Source: Trogon surrucura
Lineage: Eukaryota > Chordata > Aves > Trogoniformes > Trogonidae
NCBI GenBank assembly: GCA_020746105.1
Contig: CM036635.1
Span: 11,178,001 to 11,242,000 of the forward strand
DNA: 64,000 nucleotides
Reading direction: 5' to 3'
Each line of letters opens with the position of its first letter. The stretch's first letter is position 1. This document shows, in pieces, positions 13,901 through 25,565 of this stretch. Under the pieces are notes generated by a model. The model was not told the origin of the DNA and did no database searches. It saw nothing but the letters and a program-made list of their open reading frames with translations. The position numbers and the translations under genes are program-made.

Positions 13901-16900
13901 AAAAACAACTGTAATGCGTTAGACTGGTAAGTATGGGTTGAATGAAATTACTTACTCTGCAACTCACTGACTGGAAGACTTCTTTGACTGGAAGTTTTAT
14001 TGTCAAATCCATGAAAAATCGCTTTGCAAAGCTGATGGCATGACAAGGAGTGGTGGTTTTGCCCCACATGCTCATTAATTCCCATTCATTGCCTTGTGTT
14101 GCTACTAAGATTTGGGTAGATATGGAGAGAAAGGGGGTCACAGAAACATTTCTCTCATTCTTGTGATTTGGACTGTGTGGTGTAGCGTATCACCGGATTT
14201 GGCTTTTTTCCTTTCAGCCCTTATGGTCAAAATAGAGGGGAAAAAAAAAAGTAAAAATGAAAATGTCTTCCTATTCCATCTGCTGCTGTGTTCTCTCTAG
14301 TCATTGCCCTTACAGAATAATATGTCCAACTGCTGTTGAGCCAAAATTTAACTGGCACTAATGAATGCAAGTTAAAACAAAATGGAAAATATTTAGAAAA
14401 CTTCCTAAGTTTGGAAGTAGCACCTACCTCTGACAGTCACCAGGTCAGTCAAAACACTCTGCAAATGCTGTAGATTTATGCAGTACCACTGTGCTGCACA
14501 TTTTGCTGTCTGGCAGTGTAATGCAGAACTTGACTGAGTTGTGATATACTGCAAAGAAACTGGATTTAAATATATTTCTAATTGTTGGTGACATGTAGAT
14601 ATGAAAATGAAGTATTTTCAGAATCAGGTAAACCCAGTGCTAAATATTTAGATAGCTTCACTGTGGGCATTAATATATACTATTTCTTTTCTCCATCTTC
14701 AACATACACTTTGAGCAAAAATAATACTTTAAAAGGAAGGAAAATCACCTTGTTACACTTAAAAAGGGGGTGTTTGGTCTGTAGGCTTGAAAGTCATATT
14801 TGAAGGTTTTTAAACAAAACCTTTGTGGAAAAGTATGGAAGTTTCTCTGAAAAATGTGTGTTTACTTGGAATGTCTGATTTGCTGTTACCGTGAAGCTCT
14901 TGCGTGGTAGCTGGTAAAAGAGCGGAAGGTGAAGTTTCAAGAAACCTATAACTGCGATCAGATAATGGATGGAATTAATTTGTCAAAGGTTGGTCTTGTG
15001 TCTTGTGAACCTTGTGGTGAAATGTCTTAAAATAGTATAGAAAGATTTGAGCACTTCTCCATTTCTGGTAGAATGCAGAGGTGTGGCTTCTGACACTCTT
15101 GGGTTTTACTTGCTGTTCAGTAGACTTAGGATAACAGCAATCAGTAGGTGCACTTTAATGATGGTAACTAATAATAGAAATAATAAACTTAACATGCTAG
15201 CCCTGTGTATCTAAAGGTCATAGACTAGTAAGTGTGTGTGTGTCTACATATATAAGAATTTTCTCTGCTTTGAAACCCCTTTATTAAATACATGAAAACT
15301 GGAAAAATGGAATTTGGTCATTGTGTTGTCTTCCCCTCAGGTAACGTACGGCTCGTTTGACTACACCTCACTGCTCTATCTCTCTGACTACACCGAAGAC
15401 TTTGGTGGTGGACGGTTTGTGTTTATGGACGCGGGTTCCAACAAGACGATAGAGCCCCGAGCAGGTACGAGTCTTGGGTTTTCCACGTTGGGTTGGGCCA
15501 CCCTGTGCTGTTTATTAACCGGGTGGGCTGGCGGGTGTAGTGGGACTTTGTGTCAGCAGTGACTGTGGGATAATGTAGCATTTTGTCTTGAGGTTGGTGA
15601 CATAAAAAGTAAATCAGAAAAGGTTAAAATGGGGCCACAGCCTGAAATATGTGGAGTTACTCCACACAAAGTGACTCTCTCAAAAGCTGTAGGGTTTGGA
15701 ACTGCAGTCTGGTTATGGCGGCTTAACAGGCTGCTGTGCATCAAGAGCAAAGAAAACCGAGTACAGCAAATCCAAAATCAAGCATTTTATCTTAAGTGAG
15801 TCCTTTGAAACTAGAATTACTGTGGGGCAGTATGCCTGGGGAGAAGGAGCTCAGCCTTCACTCATCTGTCTTGCAGGTAAGTACTGAGCTTAGCAAGACC
15901 AGTCATGCTTTTGCAGAAACAAAATAGCCAAGGACAACTTTATATGCCTACTGTGTTCTGGGTTGGGGTGGTTTTTTTGGTGTTTTTTGTTTTTAAGAGA
16001 GAAAAGATGAAGATTTACTAATTTAAAGACAGCCTCAGCCTATTACCCCAAGCAGAACTGACTTCTGACTATTACTGCCTGCACATGGGAAGGGATGTGG
16101 GGTGTCTTTGGTTTGTGGATCACATTGACCCAATCACCAGTAGTAATAATGAGCTTAGGTAAACTCTTGAGATTATCTACATTCTGAGTTTGGTATTGAG
16201 AATTGTGTGTTTGATTACTTTTATCTCTCATGTTTTGTAAATAAACTCTAAACTGAAAGCATCATCTTCTGCAAAACGTTGCCACCAGTATTTTGAAAAG
16301 GGATCACATTATTTAATTTGCAGATGCAATTCTAAGATTAACATGTTTTTATAGCTGTAGGGATGGTAATGGAGTCCTAGGTAGCTGGGAGGACAGCTGT
16401 CTCCTTGCATGGTACAGGGGCACTCAGTTTGGTTGCTGTATGCAACATACCCCAGTCTTAATTTCAAAAAGTTTGCAACTGTGAAGTTGGTTCCATTCAG
16501 CCCCATCCAGTTTATTTTCAGGCTCTGCTGCAAAGATGTTTGCTCTCTATCTTGTTTTTGAGGAGAAGGAGGGAGCAGATGAAGTAGCGGAATAATTTAT
16601 TTCTTCTAACAGCACCTGGTTTTGGCCGTTCCATTTCCCAGACTGTTGTACTGACAGTGGATGGGCCACAGAACTGCTTAAACACGCCTTTTAAAACAAT
16701 GCAAAGCTTGTAGGGAGTGGCCTTTTCCGAAAGATTGAATGTCCTACATGTACACAGCAGAAAATTAAGTTTGATGCCAGTTACACCTTCTAACACACTC
16801 CTTTGTCTAAACACAGTTGTCAGGGGTCCTGTGATTGTGTTACTACCTGTGGTGCAGGCTAAGTAACCACTGGCATCCTCTGAGAAAAGGAGAAAAGCTT

Positions 16901-19900
16901 TCCAGAGGTGAAGCACAATGTGAAGACAATTGTACTTAGTTTTCCTCTTGCTGGTAAGATGTGGCTTGTGAGGGAATGACCCCAGGGTGTTTCCTGCTGC
17001 TGGTACAAGTTGATGTATTTTTCATGTTCAGGACATGCCTGTGTTTTTTCTCTCCTTCCTTCATGGTTTTTTTTTTTTTCCTTTCTATTTTATGCTGCTT
17101 TTGATCCTTTGTGCTTCCCCTGCCACTCCAACCCAACTTTTAAAACCATGTATCGATGAGCTTTTATGCTTCTCGCTTAAATTCTGACTTCTCTTAGAGG
17201 CAACTGTCATAATCACTGGTTTGGATTTAGTGCTTGTCAGATAATACCTTCTCTATGTGGCTAATGCCACTTCAGTTCCACAGCCTGGCACTTGTTGTCT
17301 GAAAGGTAGTCTGTATTTTGGGAACGTGGTGCTGTGTGCCAAAAGGAGCACATGCCTTTTTCGGTGAGCACTAATTTGGTAGGGTGTCAGGCTCTACGGA
17401 AGGGAGCAGAAGGGTGTTGCAGAAGAGCAGTAATTGGAAATGCAAAAAAAAAAAAAAAATTAAAAATAAAACATTGGGATTTCCTGTGTTTTGGAGTGCT
17501 GCCCAGGCAAGTCCTGCTGCTGCTTCAGATGTTCTCGTAGCACTCACCATTTAAGGATCAGTTTTAGCCAGACGGTAAGAACTTTTAATAGAAGCATAGC
17601 CTAATTTTAAAACGCTTCGCACTTCTCTGAGTGTGTGTCGCTGGTGGGTTGTGAAGAAGTCTGCAACTCTTGATTTTTCACATTTGAGTGAAAGACTCTT
17701 AATTTGTAGCGTGGTCTATAACATTGCCTAGTTCAATTATTTTTCAGGCACCTCTAGCTTTGAGAAGGAATTACAGCTTATTAACAGAGAGAATCTTGAG
17801 TTCTTTTTTTTTAACAGACATGAACAAGCCATCACTGTGATGTCAGTCCACACGTACGGACCTTTGACTAATTCATAACAGAATGTGGCAGTGAGGAACA
17901 CATCTTTCTTGTGCCCTGAAGGGCTTCAGAAGTATATATGTGTCTTTTGACTTAAGCCAGGACCTCTGTCTGCTGCAAGAAACTCACTGTACCATGAGTA
18001 ACACAATCTGATGCCAAGTGAAATCTTACTTTGAAAGGAAAACTTTTTTTGGACTGGTTCTAAAGCAATATTTGTTGCTTTTAAATGGCTATGTTAATTC
18101 TATTTCCAAAATCAAGGTGTTCACTTTTTATTTTTATCACTTGCAGCAGAGGTAGCTCTGCTCCAGCGACTAAATGAAATAGAGCAATAGTTAGAATGAG
18201 ATCCTTCAAAATGAAACCTGCAGCACTTTGAACGTGAACTTTGCTTTGCTGACCTGAGACTTGGTTTAGTAACCTTCAATAGATGCAGCAGGATGAAGAA
18301 GAAATGGCAGGCATCAAGGCATTCTGTTTTCCGATGATAAAATTGGTATACTTCCTGGCGCTACTAAATGCATCAGAGTAACCCATATTTAAAATTTTAT
18401 GATTTGGGAGAGTTGTATGTGAATTTGCAAACTGGCAATATTAGATCACAGGCTTCGCTTCATGGCAAAAGTGTAGATGAAATCCTGCACAGCTGGAATG
18501 AAATATCTACCAGTGTTCTTTATTTGCACGTACATTTCTAGGGTTTAAGGTCATCTTTGTTACACTTTCTACTCACCAAGGACTTCATTCCTTGTACAAG
18601 TTATTATATAAAGGTAGAAGGGAAGGTTGCAATCACTTCTGTGTGCTTGTGGAAGGAAATCTGTGGTGCAAAATCTGTGTGCTAGAGACTGAAATGTGAC
18701 TCTTCCTTGAATATCAAACTTAGCATATTTCCATAGCTGTCAGCAGCGTGTGTTTCTGAAAGTGGAAGGATACTTGAGATGAAGCTATGAGCTGTCTGGG
18801 AACTTGTAAAGTTTGATTATTCTTTGTTTAGAATGGAAAAAAGCTGGAGCCATTAGTTTTTCTGGGCAGGTAAGGAGAAGCATACATCTAGGAACAGATT
18901 AGTAGCTTCTCACAGTGCGGGAGTGGGCTTCAGCCTGTCTGTGCGTACAGTTACTGAGGTATGTGCAGCTTTATGGCAGATAATCAGATCCTGTAGTCAT
19001 GGGAATAAGTGCAGTACTCAAAATTAAGTGGTGGGAATCTGTCATATCTTCATTTTATTGTGCTCTGTAAAAAAAAAAAAAAAAAATCACTTTGGAGGAA
19101 TTCACTCCTGAAGGCTGAGTGAATGTAGCACAAAGTGCAATGCCCTGACAAGTAAGATTTCCAGATTCAGGAGTCCCACAAAAGCATTAACAGCAGGTCT
19201 TAAAACTGTTTTTAGAGCCGATATTTAGTAATCTGTCTTTGCATCCTGGAGTAGTGGGTGAGGTTGAATACTGACAGGGAGAACTGGAAGGCAGAGCAGA
19301 GGTGATACCCCTGTCCTTCTCCTGGCCGTAAGAAGAAATGGAGCCAAAAGGCCTTGGTGAGACTCGCCGTGATTTGGAGGGAGCAGAGTTACGCAGTTTG
19401 TCCTTGTGCATCCATCACTAGGTGTCACACCTTCAGACATGGTGTGCAGAGCAGAAATTCCTGGTATTTTGAGCAACCAACTGTGCTGGTAGGAGAGAAC
19501 TCACAGGCAGGGATTCTGTTGAAGTCTAAAAATGCTCATGTACTTTTAGTGGGAAATGATTAAGTTCACTTTTTATCTGTAAAAACCGTAATTGGGCATT
19601 TTGCAGACCAGATGCTTCTGAATTTAAAATAGAAGGAAGTACTCTTAAGTGTTGGTAATACATCTAGAAATTCTAAGCTGGCTTTAGGAGAGTTTGCTAT
19701 GTGAATCAGTGATTGTAGTTATAACAGCAAGTAATTTCTCTGTCTAGTAAATACATTTTGGACAAGTTTGTAACTACGCCTCATTAGATACCTGTTACAG
19801 TTGTTTGGTTTTTTGTTTTATTATGGCCATAGGCTTCCTTATGCTCCCCCCATTCCACATTTCTTTATAAGTAATTGAATAAGTATATAAAGTCTTATTG

Positions 19901-22900
19901 TGTGATTACAAAAAGTATTATCAGGTTATTTCCCTAATGATACGGTGTTTGTTTTCTTGGATACTTCAGAAGAAAATGGCTTAGTAATTAATCCTAAACA
20001 GCTGACAAGGCTGAGAGCACAGTTGTGTTTGTGCCGTTTCCCTGTCAGCGCTTCTGTCTTGGTGTCATTCAGCAGATGAGATGCAGTTTTTCCTTTTTAT
20101 TTTTTCCCCCCCCTTGAGTAACATTTAGAGCTGATAAATGTTAAGCAGACAGTCAAAGCTGTTGGCGCATAAAATGGAAGATGTTGAGTAGATCTGTAGT
20201 GCCAAATAAACCGTTCCTCCTTCCCTTGAATCAGGCAGATGAGTTGCTTCATTTCCTTCTGAGCAGCAGCTCGGGCTTTCCAGTGCTCCTACCCAGCTGC
20301 CGTGGACAGCAGGTGGAGGTGAGACCTTTTCCGTTCCCCCAGCCCCGCTTTGCGTCCCTTCCCTGGTGGCAGCCAGGGGTGTCCCTGCCCTTCCCTCGTG
20401 TCCAGTCACTGTTTGTGGTTATCGTTCCCTCGCTTGCATGAGTGGGCGTTGGTTGAAATCACTTTAACGTGATTTGCCATTTCTCTTTGTTCTCATGACC
20501 CAAAGAGTTTACAAGGAAACTGGAAGGGCCAGAAAGATGCTGCCAAGAAAGCAGAAGGTGTGGTCTCGTGAAGGATGGGAGCGTGAAGGGGCTTGGAATC
20601 CAGTGGCACAGCAGGCATGCCGCAAACCGAGCGATTGCCGGAGCTGCCGTTCATGTGAATGGCCTGTTCTGCGTGGAATCAGAATAACTGAGGGTGGAAG
20701 GGACCTCTGGAGGTCAGCTACTTCATGCTCCCTGCTCAGAAGTCAAGCACAGGAGACATGGGGTAGCAAAATACATGTGTTGGAGACGTACCTGGGAAAC
20801 ATCGACATGTGAGAAGATGCTAATGACAGAACCCTCTCGTATATGCTGGTGATACAGCCCTGAGCAACCGGATGGAACTCGGCAGTTGGGTATGATTTAG
20901 CAGTTGGCCTTGATTTGAGAAAGGGAGCTGGACTAGGTGACCTTCCAAGGTCTCTTCCAACCCAAGTTATGCAATGAATTTATAATATTAGAGGTATAAT
21001 AGTCTTGTAGTATTTTTCTTACGAGGATTGTGGTATGTTAATAATTGTATGGTTCTCAAAGTCCTTTTGTATGTTCCCTACATCTTGTTATAATTTAATC
21101 TGGCATGCCTTACTACTTTTTTACCTTGTCAGAATAAGAACAGAGGATTTTTTTCTACAATACTTGTAAAACAGAATGTGTGTAACTGTGGTGTGTTGTA
21201 ATGGTGTTTACTAATTAATTTTCACAGTAACCTTGTTAGAGTAGGTCAGCACTAGCTTCATTTTAGAGGCAAGGAAGCAAATGAGTAAGTGCTTTTGTGG
21301 AGTCGCAGTTGCATGTCAAGGGCATAGTTGTAATTGAAAACTTTCCTCTGTATGTTCCTCTTACCTATATTGCCTGACAGGACAGGGGTTAGGTGGCAAA
21401 CTGTAGGCAGCATGTTGATGGAAGGGCAACTGAATGTTACGATTCAATGTGGATAAAGTCTCTTGAAAGCAATCCTTGTGCGAATACTGACATTTTTAGT
21501 GTGATATATAGCTGAATGCATGATGCTTTCCCACCTGTGTGCTGCTTCTTGCGGTGGTTATTTTTCTGAGTCATCTAAAAAGCATTCGTTGCTTAGAGGC
21601 AATTATGAATGTGATTAAAACAAAAGCAGGAAACAGCAAAAGCTCATAGCTAATACACGTGCTCCTTAGTGTGCTTTTGCCACTTGTTAAGTATTATACC
21701 TGAAAATACTTGCTTCATCTGAATTAGGATCACATGAAATTCATAACTTGTGTGTCTTCATAAATAATGTTTCTGGTCAATCAGTGCAAAAATTGAATCT
21801 CAAAAAATTGGGAAAAGTGGTTACCTCCTAATATGATTAAGGTCTTGCTTCCTGTAAGGGGAGTGAGACCTTGCCTGTTTTCCACATCACAAGCTTTTCT
21901 TAGCCTGACAGCATTTAAGAGCTTGACTTGTGTCAGTGACAGGCTCAAGTTTTGATGGATGCTGTGGTGCTGAGCTTGTTACAGGTTCCTTGTCCTCGGT
22001 CTCTGTGAGAGAGTGGTGTATTTAAGTAAGTTTGCACTGGAGTTTTCGGTGACAGTAGGTCTTTCGTCCCCGACAGTTAAAAGTACTAAATGCTCTGGTG
22101 TGAGGCACAAATTACTGTGATATGCTGTGCCTGATGGGCTCCTCAGGGAAGGGACAGTGGAGGTGTGCAGGAGAGGACAGATACTGGATGCAAGGGCAGT
22201 TCCTTGTGACTTAGGGATCTAAAGCCCTTCTCTGAGGTTGAGGTACTGGTCAAAGCATCATGGAACTGAAGAAGCGATGGTCTTTATGGCATCTTGCAGT
22301 GGTTGGGGAAAATGAGTCAAACATTCACAATCGGGATGAAATACTTCCCAGAATATAGATTTATCTCAGTGGAAAAAAACCCCAAACCAAACATTCCTAG
22401 CTTTTTACTGTTGGCATCACTTCTAACCCCAAGACACTTCCATTGTCATCTTCATCCTTGGCAGTGTAGCTCAGGACTGGCCTCTTTGCAAAAGCTTAAA
22501 AGCATGGACCTCAAACCAAGAGATGATACCATGGATGTTTCTTCTGTTCCAAAGGACCAGGGATTAAACACTTTCTCTTTTTGGTTAGATAGCACGCTAT
22601 AAAATTGTATTGAGTAGTAACCTGTGATCTCAAAAAGAACTTACACTTAACAGAAAGTGTTCATAAATCAAACTGAAATTATGTGCTGGGAGGTAGTAGT
22701 CAAGCTTTCTTTAGCAGAGCAGGAAAGCGTGTTGGAAAGACATCTGTGCAAGCAGGTCAGAGGAGGGGAGGATAAAATGAAAAGATCAATTTGAGGCTGT
22801 TGTTAAATCATGAAAGAAAAGGGCAAAAGAAATGGGATTTGAATTTTACAGACTTTCTCCTGAGCTTTTGTCACTCAAAAATGTTTCATCATGAAGTTGT

Positions 22901-25565
22901 AAGCACATACATACTTGAAGCTGCAGTGAATAGTTGTGTAGCCATTCTTTAGCACTTGTAGTACAACACCAGTCTCTTTATAAAAAGCTCAGCATTCACT
23001 CTATCAATATTTCATAGGCTGGAGAGCTTGGAACTGCCCTGTGCATGTTTTCCTCACCATTAGCAATAAGATAAATCCTATCACAGCTACATTAGTTGTG
23101 GAGGTGTAACATGTTAAAGTGCACTTTAAACACTTTGAATGCAGTCTCGCAGCTAAAACCAGACCCACATTGTGCGTGATCCTACCAAGTTGCTAATATG
23201 GTTCATAGCTGGGAGCTTTGGGATCTAAAAATCTTAATTGAAAAAATGAGCAAAAAAAATTTTTAAAAAAAAAACTAGACCAAGGAGAGGTCATGAATGA
23301 GTAGCAGGTCCATGCTTTAACAAGCTTGCTTAGTCATGACCTACTGGCTTTTTGGAGTGGTTTCCATATACTGTGTACTGAACAAGACTGTGAAGGGTCA
23401 TTCTAGTCTTGGTATGCTCAAAAGTTGTAGAAGTCATCCAGTAATGGTACAGCTTTATTTTAACTTGTCTTTCCCCAGGAGCTTCTGCATAATGCCATAT
23501 ATTCCTTAAAGTTTTTGATATGAGATTAACGTGAGATGAAAACAGTCTACGGGCTTGTTCAGTGACTCGGAGACCCCAGTTGACAGATATGGGACGAGAT
23601 GCACAAGGAGCTGTAAGATACCATATATATGAAGACATTTATTAAAGAAAACTTAAAAGATCTTCTGTATAGCCAAAAAATCCAGTTTAAGTGGATTAAA
23701 CAATACATTGATACTTGTCTAACTTTGAATTACTACTACTTCTAGCAAGAGGTCAAACGAAAAAAGCTTGAAAATCAGTTTAAGGCAAAGCTTTGGGTGA
23801 GTAGGTGAGGGATTGATAATAAAGTACTTGAATGATGTTAATATAAAATTTAAAAGAAAAAATTAATTCATGACACGGGGACTTTGTGTGAAATCCTTGA
23901 GGTTGTTCATTGGAGCACTCGGAGTACACTGCCTTCATTCAGCCTTTCATACAGAAAAGCAGGACACCGAGGTGTAAATGAGCTGTACATAAGAATGAGT
24001 ACACTTTATACATATAGCTTTACCAATTATTGATATGCAGCCATGGGCGGGTAAGAGTAAGATGTGACTTCTGCTTGGCACTTAGGAAAGACTGTGTGAA
24101 CTATGAAAGATTAAATGTGAACTGCAGCTGAACTCACAAGGGACACAGGAGCTACTCAAGTAGACTTCAAAGATTAGTGGGTAAGCTGAGCTCCTCGAGG
24201 CCAGTCTAGTTTTTCTCAGATCTCCCATGTGCGCTGCTTAGCAGTGTGCAAGCAAAGTAACTTCTGCATCTTTTGGATCGCTTTAGAAGAGAAAACCGGC
24301 TTCGTGTCTGGTGCCCGTTTCTGCAGCGTAATGGTTGGAATCCTTTATCTTTTTTGTTGTGCAGATTTTAAGTAAGCATTTAAGTGTTTCATTCTGCATG
24401 ATTGTGAATGAGTCCCAGACAGAGTTAGATTGTCAATATGAGTTCGCTATTATAAGTTCAAATTTAATCTAATTTGACCAGTGGAAAAGAAGCCTGAGTA
24501 GGAAAACCATATGCTGTTGGCATAAACCAGCTGTGCACACGAGTATGACCAGCTTTCTCAGGAGAACTTGAGCAGTCCTGCAGAGCTGCGTCAGTTCCGA
24601 GTTACTGGCTAAACATCAAACTTGTATGTTCTTACAACAGTTTAATAATATGAAAGTGCAGAGGGCTCTATTCTGCTGTTTCACCAAGTGAGATACAAAC
24701 AGGTCTCTGCTGTCATCATCAAAGTAACTGATGCCACTTAAGGCCCGGAGGGTGGTGGTCAAAGCTTGGACAGGATAAAGCACAGGAGTAAGCACTTACA
24801 TCTAGAAAACCATTTCCAAGCCAATGCACGTGAGTGGCTTGTTCTAAGGAAAATTAACTTGTGTTACTGATACACAACTTTCTAACCTGGCTGAACAGCA
24901 AGTGATCAGGCTGTGCACAAAAAGCTATAGCAAATACTTGGTACAATGCTGATAAGCTGCCACAGCTGCTCGTAAACCTGCTGAGCGTTTTTTTCACTGA
25001 AGACTTTTTGCCACCTTTGTAGCATTTCTTCCTTCTTTGGTCTAAAATTAGCCCAGACTAGAAGGGGAGCAGGGAGGAAATCAATACACTTTGCTGACAG
25101 TCACTAGAGTTGGGGTTTTCTGGTTTGGTTTAATTGAAGCAACTAAGAACTGGCTTCAGATGTTCTTGGCTTCTTCCTGCCTTTTATAAACTATGAGATA
25201 CAGTGGAATTATGTCTTCAGCTTTGTAGCACAAAGGATTAACGTATGTTTTAAACAGTACATAAAGCTGTCGGAGCGCGGCATAAGCTCATAACAGTTTG
25301 TCTTTGCGATGACCTATGGGCTCTCGGGTGGCCAGGGAGCAGTCGGACCGAGACAACAGCAGAACTGCAGAGCGCCGATAGCCGAGTGGGAAATTCTGTG
25401 TCGCTGATTCAGTTCTTTGTCCTTACAGGCCGGGTTTCCTTTTTCACCTCCGGATCGGAGAACCTTCACCGCGTGGAAAAGGTTCGCTGGGGCACTCGCT
25501 ATGCCATCACCATCTCCTTCACCTGCAACCCAGACCATGCCATCGGGGATCCAGTCTTGGTGTAA
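4927..25565 (+). CDS. OGFOD3: OGFOD3, 2-oxoglutarate and iron-dependent oxygenase domain protein 3 (3' part, five exons)
   Basis: The span covers the last five coding exons: 4927-4991, 5595-5651, 8791-8944, 15341-15464 and 25429-25565. Joined, they give 537 nt, or 178 codons plus a TAA stop, with no frame break, and every intron has GT-AG ends. The product closely matches the C-terminal half of vertebrate OGFOD3 as I know it, including LDLHSGALS, LTKPTFFSRIN, DYTSLLYLS and SGSENLHRVEKV. Numbering from the first residue here, the double-stranded beta-helix oxygenase core shows the iron ligands His89-x-Asp91 and His147, and Arg157 sits where 2-oxoglutarate is bound. N-glycosylation sequons occur at Asn74 (NNT) and Asn126 (NKT), which fits a lumen-facing domain of a type II membrane protein. 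The human protein is about 319 residues, so roughly 140 N-terminal residues, including the membrane anchor, are encoded left of position 1. The physiological substrate of OGFOD3 is not established to my knowledge. Family assignment is very secure; function beyond the oxygenase fold is inference. Confidence 0.96.
5595..5651 (+). CDS. OGFOD3: OGFOD3 exon b
   Basis: A 57-nt exon with acceptor TTTTTCAG and donor GTAAAG. It completes an Arg codon and then encodes YYGDKIQDIFTEEDFALY plus two bases of a further Arg codon. The match to the 'YRYFGDKIQ...EEDF' stretch of the family and the exact phase match at both ends leave little doubt. The upstream intron is only 603 bp. Confidence 0.94.
6042..6283 (-). 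mobile_element. CR1 LINE 3' end fragment
   Basis: Reverse-oriented CR1 3' end. It starts with ATCACAGAATCGCAGAATG, continues through the GGTTGGAAGGGACCTCAGG block, CCCTGCCAGAGCAGGATCACC and CCTCCCTGGGCAGCCTGTGCC, and ends near TTCCAGCTTGTA. This is the ordinary 3' UTR portion of a CR1 subfamily. No coding sequence of the element is left. Confidence 0.92.
6751..6763 (-). promoter_or_regulatory. CTCF-like core motif
   Basis: The minus strand reads CCACTAGAGGGAG. It fits the CTCF core CCASYAGRKGGCRS over its first 13 positions except for the C after GG. It lies in an OGFOD3 intron. This is a motif match only; binding is not shown by sequence. Confidence 0.25.
8791..8944 (+). CDS. OGFOD3: OGFOD3 exon c (HxD iron-binding motif)
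   Basis: A 154-nt exon with acceptor TTCTTTGCAG and donor GTAAGT. It encodes 51 whole codons, including LTKPTFFSRINNTEAK and the stretch HDEYWHPHVDK. The HVD triplet supplies two of the three Fe(II) ligands of the 2-oxoglutarate oxygenase core. The exon ends in phase 0, so it abuts the next exon at a codon boundary. An NNT sequon lies just before the metal site. Confidence 0.96.
9630..9718. repeat. A/C-rich low-complexity tract
   Basis: Repeated blocks of A runs alternating with C runs (AAAAAACCCC, AACAAACAAAAAACTCC and similar) over about 90 bp. It has no regular repeat unit. Similar short A/C-rich runs occur at 8582-8622, 35515-35556 and 38001-38032, so this is a recurring sequence style in the region. 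Confidence 0.7.
10189..10202 (+). promoter_or_regulatory. CTCF-like core motif
   Basis: GCTGTAGGGGGCAC agrees with the CTCF core CCASYAGRKGGCRS at 12 of 14 positions. It lies in an OGFOD3 intron on the strand opposite to the motif at 6751-6763. Motif only. Confidence 0.3.
15341..15464 (+). CDS. OGFOD3: OGFOD3 exon d
   Basis: A 124-nt exon with acceptor CTTCCCCTCAG and donor GTACGA, the weakest donor of the visible set. It encodes VTYGSFDYTSLLYLSDYTED, then the FGGGRFVF strand and an NKT sequon. In prolyl-hydroxylase-like domains the 'LLYLS...FGGGRFVF' block forms part of the beta-helix. The exon ends one base into a Gly codon. Confidence 0.96.
17444..17459 (+). repeat. Poly(A) tract, 16 A
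   Basis: An uninterrupted run of 16 A followed by TTAAAAATAAAAC. It could be the tail of an old retroposed sequence, but I could not find a recognisable body upstream or a target-site duplication. Confidence 0.6.
19069..19086 (+). repeat. Poly(A) tract, 18 A
   Basis: An uninterrupted run of 18 A following GTGCTCTGT. As with the run at 17444, a retroposon tail is possible, but no body or flanking duplication is evident. Confidence 0.6.
20676..20748 (-). mobile_element. CR1 LINE 3' end fragment (short)
   Basis: GAATCAGAATAACTGAGGG, GGTGGAAGGGACCTCTGGAGG and CTCCCTGCTCAG follow the order of the CR1 3' terminus in reverse orientation. The copy is only about 70 bp and clearly diverged. It faces a similar fragment about 175 bp to the right in the opposite orientation. 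Confidence 0.75.
20923..20982 (+). mobile_element. CR1 LINE 3' end fragment (short)
   Basis: AGCTGGACTAGGTGACCTTC followed by CAAGGTCTCTTCCAACCC is the forward-oriented CR1 3' terminus; the ATTCTATG-type tail has decayed. The left limit is uncertain. Confidence 0.75.
25429..25565 (+). CDS. OGFOD3: OGFOD3 terminal coding exon (distal His and Arg)
   Basis: The terminal coding exon follows a TTGTCCTTACAG acceptor and ends with TAA at 25563-25565. It encodes VSFFTSGSENLHRVEKVRW, followed by GTRYAITISFTCNPDH and a short tail ending in PVLV. The His in NLHRV is the third iron ligand, and the Arg in GTRYAI is ten residues later, the expected spacing for the 2-oxoglutarate carboxylate contact. The intron before it (9964 bp) is the largest in the window. 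Confidence 0.96.

Larger units (their letters stand above)
8945..15340. other. OGFOD3: OGFOD3 intron (6396 bp)
   Basis: Intron between exons c and d. It holds an A/C-rich low-complexity run (9630-9718), a second CTCF-like motif (10189-10202) and a C-rich tract at about 11041-11060. Otherwise it is AT-rich sequence with no recognised gene. Confidence 0.85.
15465..25428. other. OGFOD3: OGFOD3 intron (9964 bp)
   Basis: The largest visible intron. It contains two A tracts (17444-17459, 19069-19086) and an inverted pair of short CR1 3' pieces (20676-20748 and 20923-20982). No exon-like or RNA-gene-like segment was recognised in the remainder. Confidence 0.85.
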
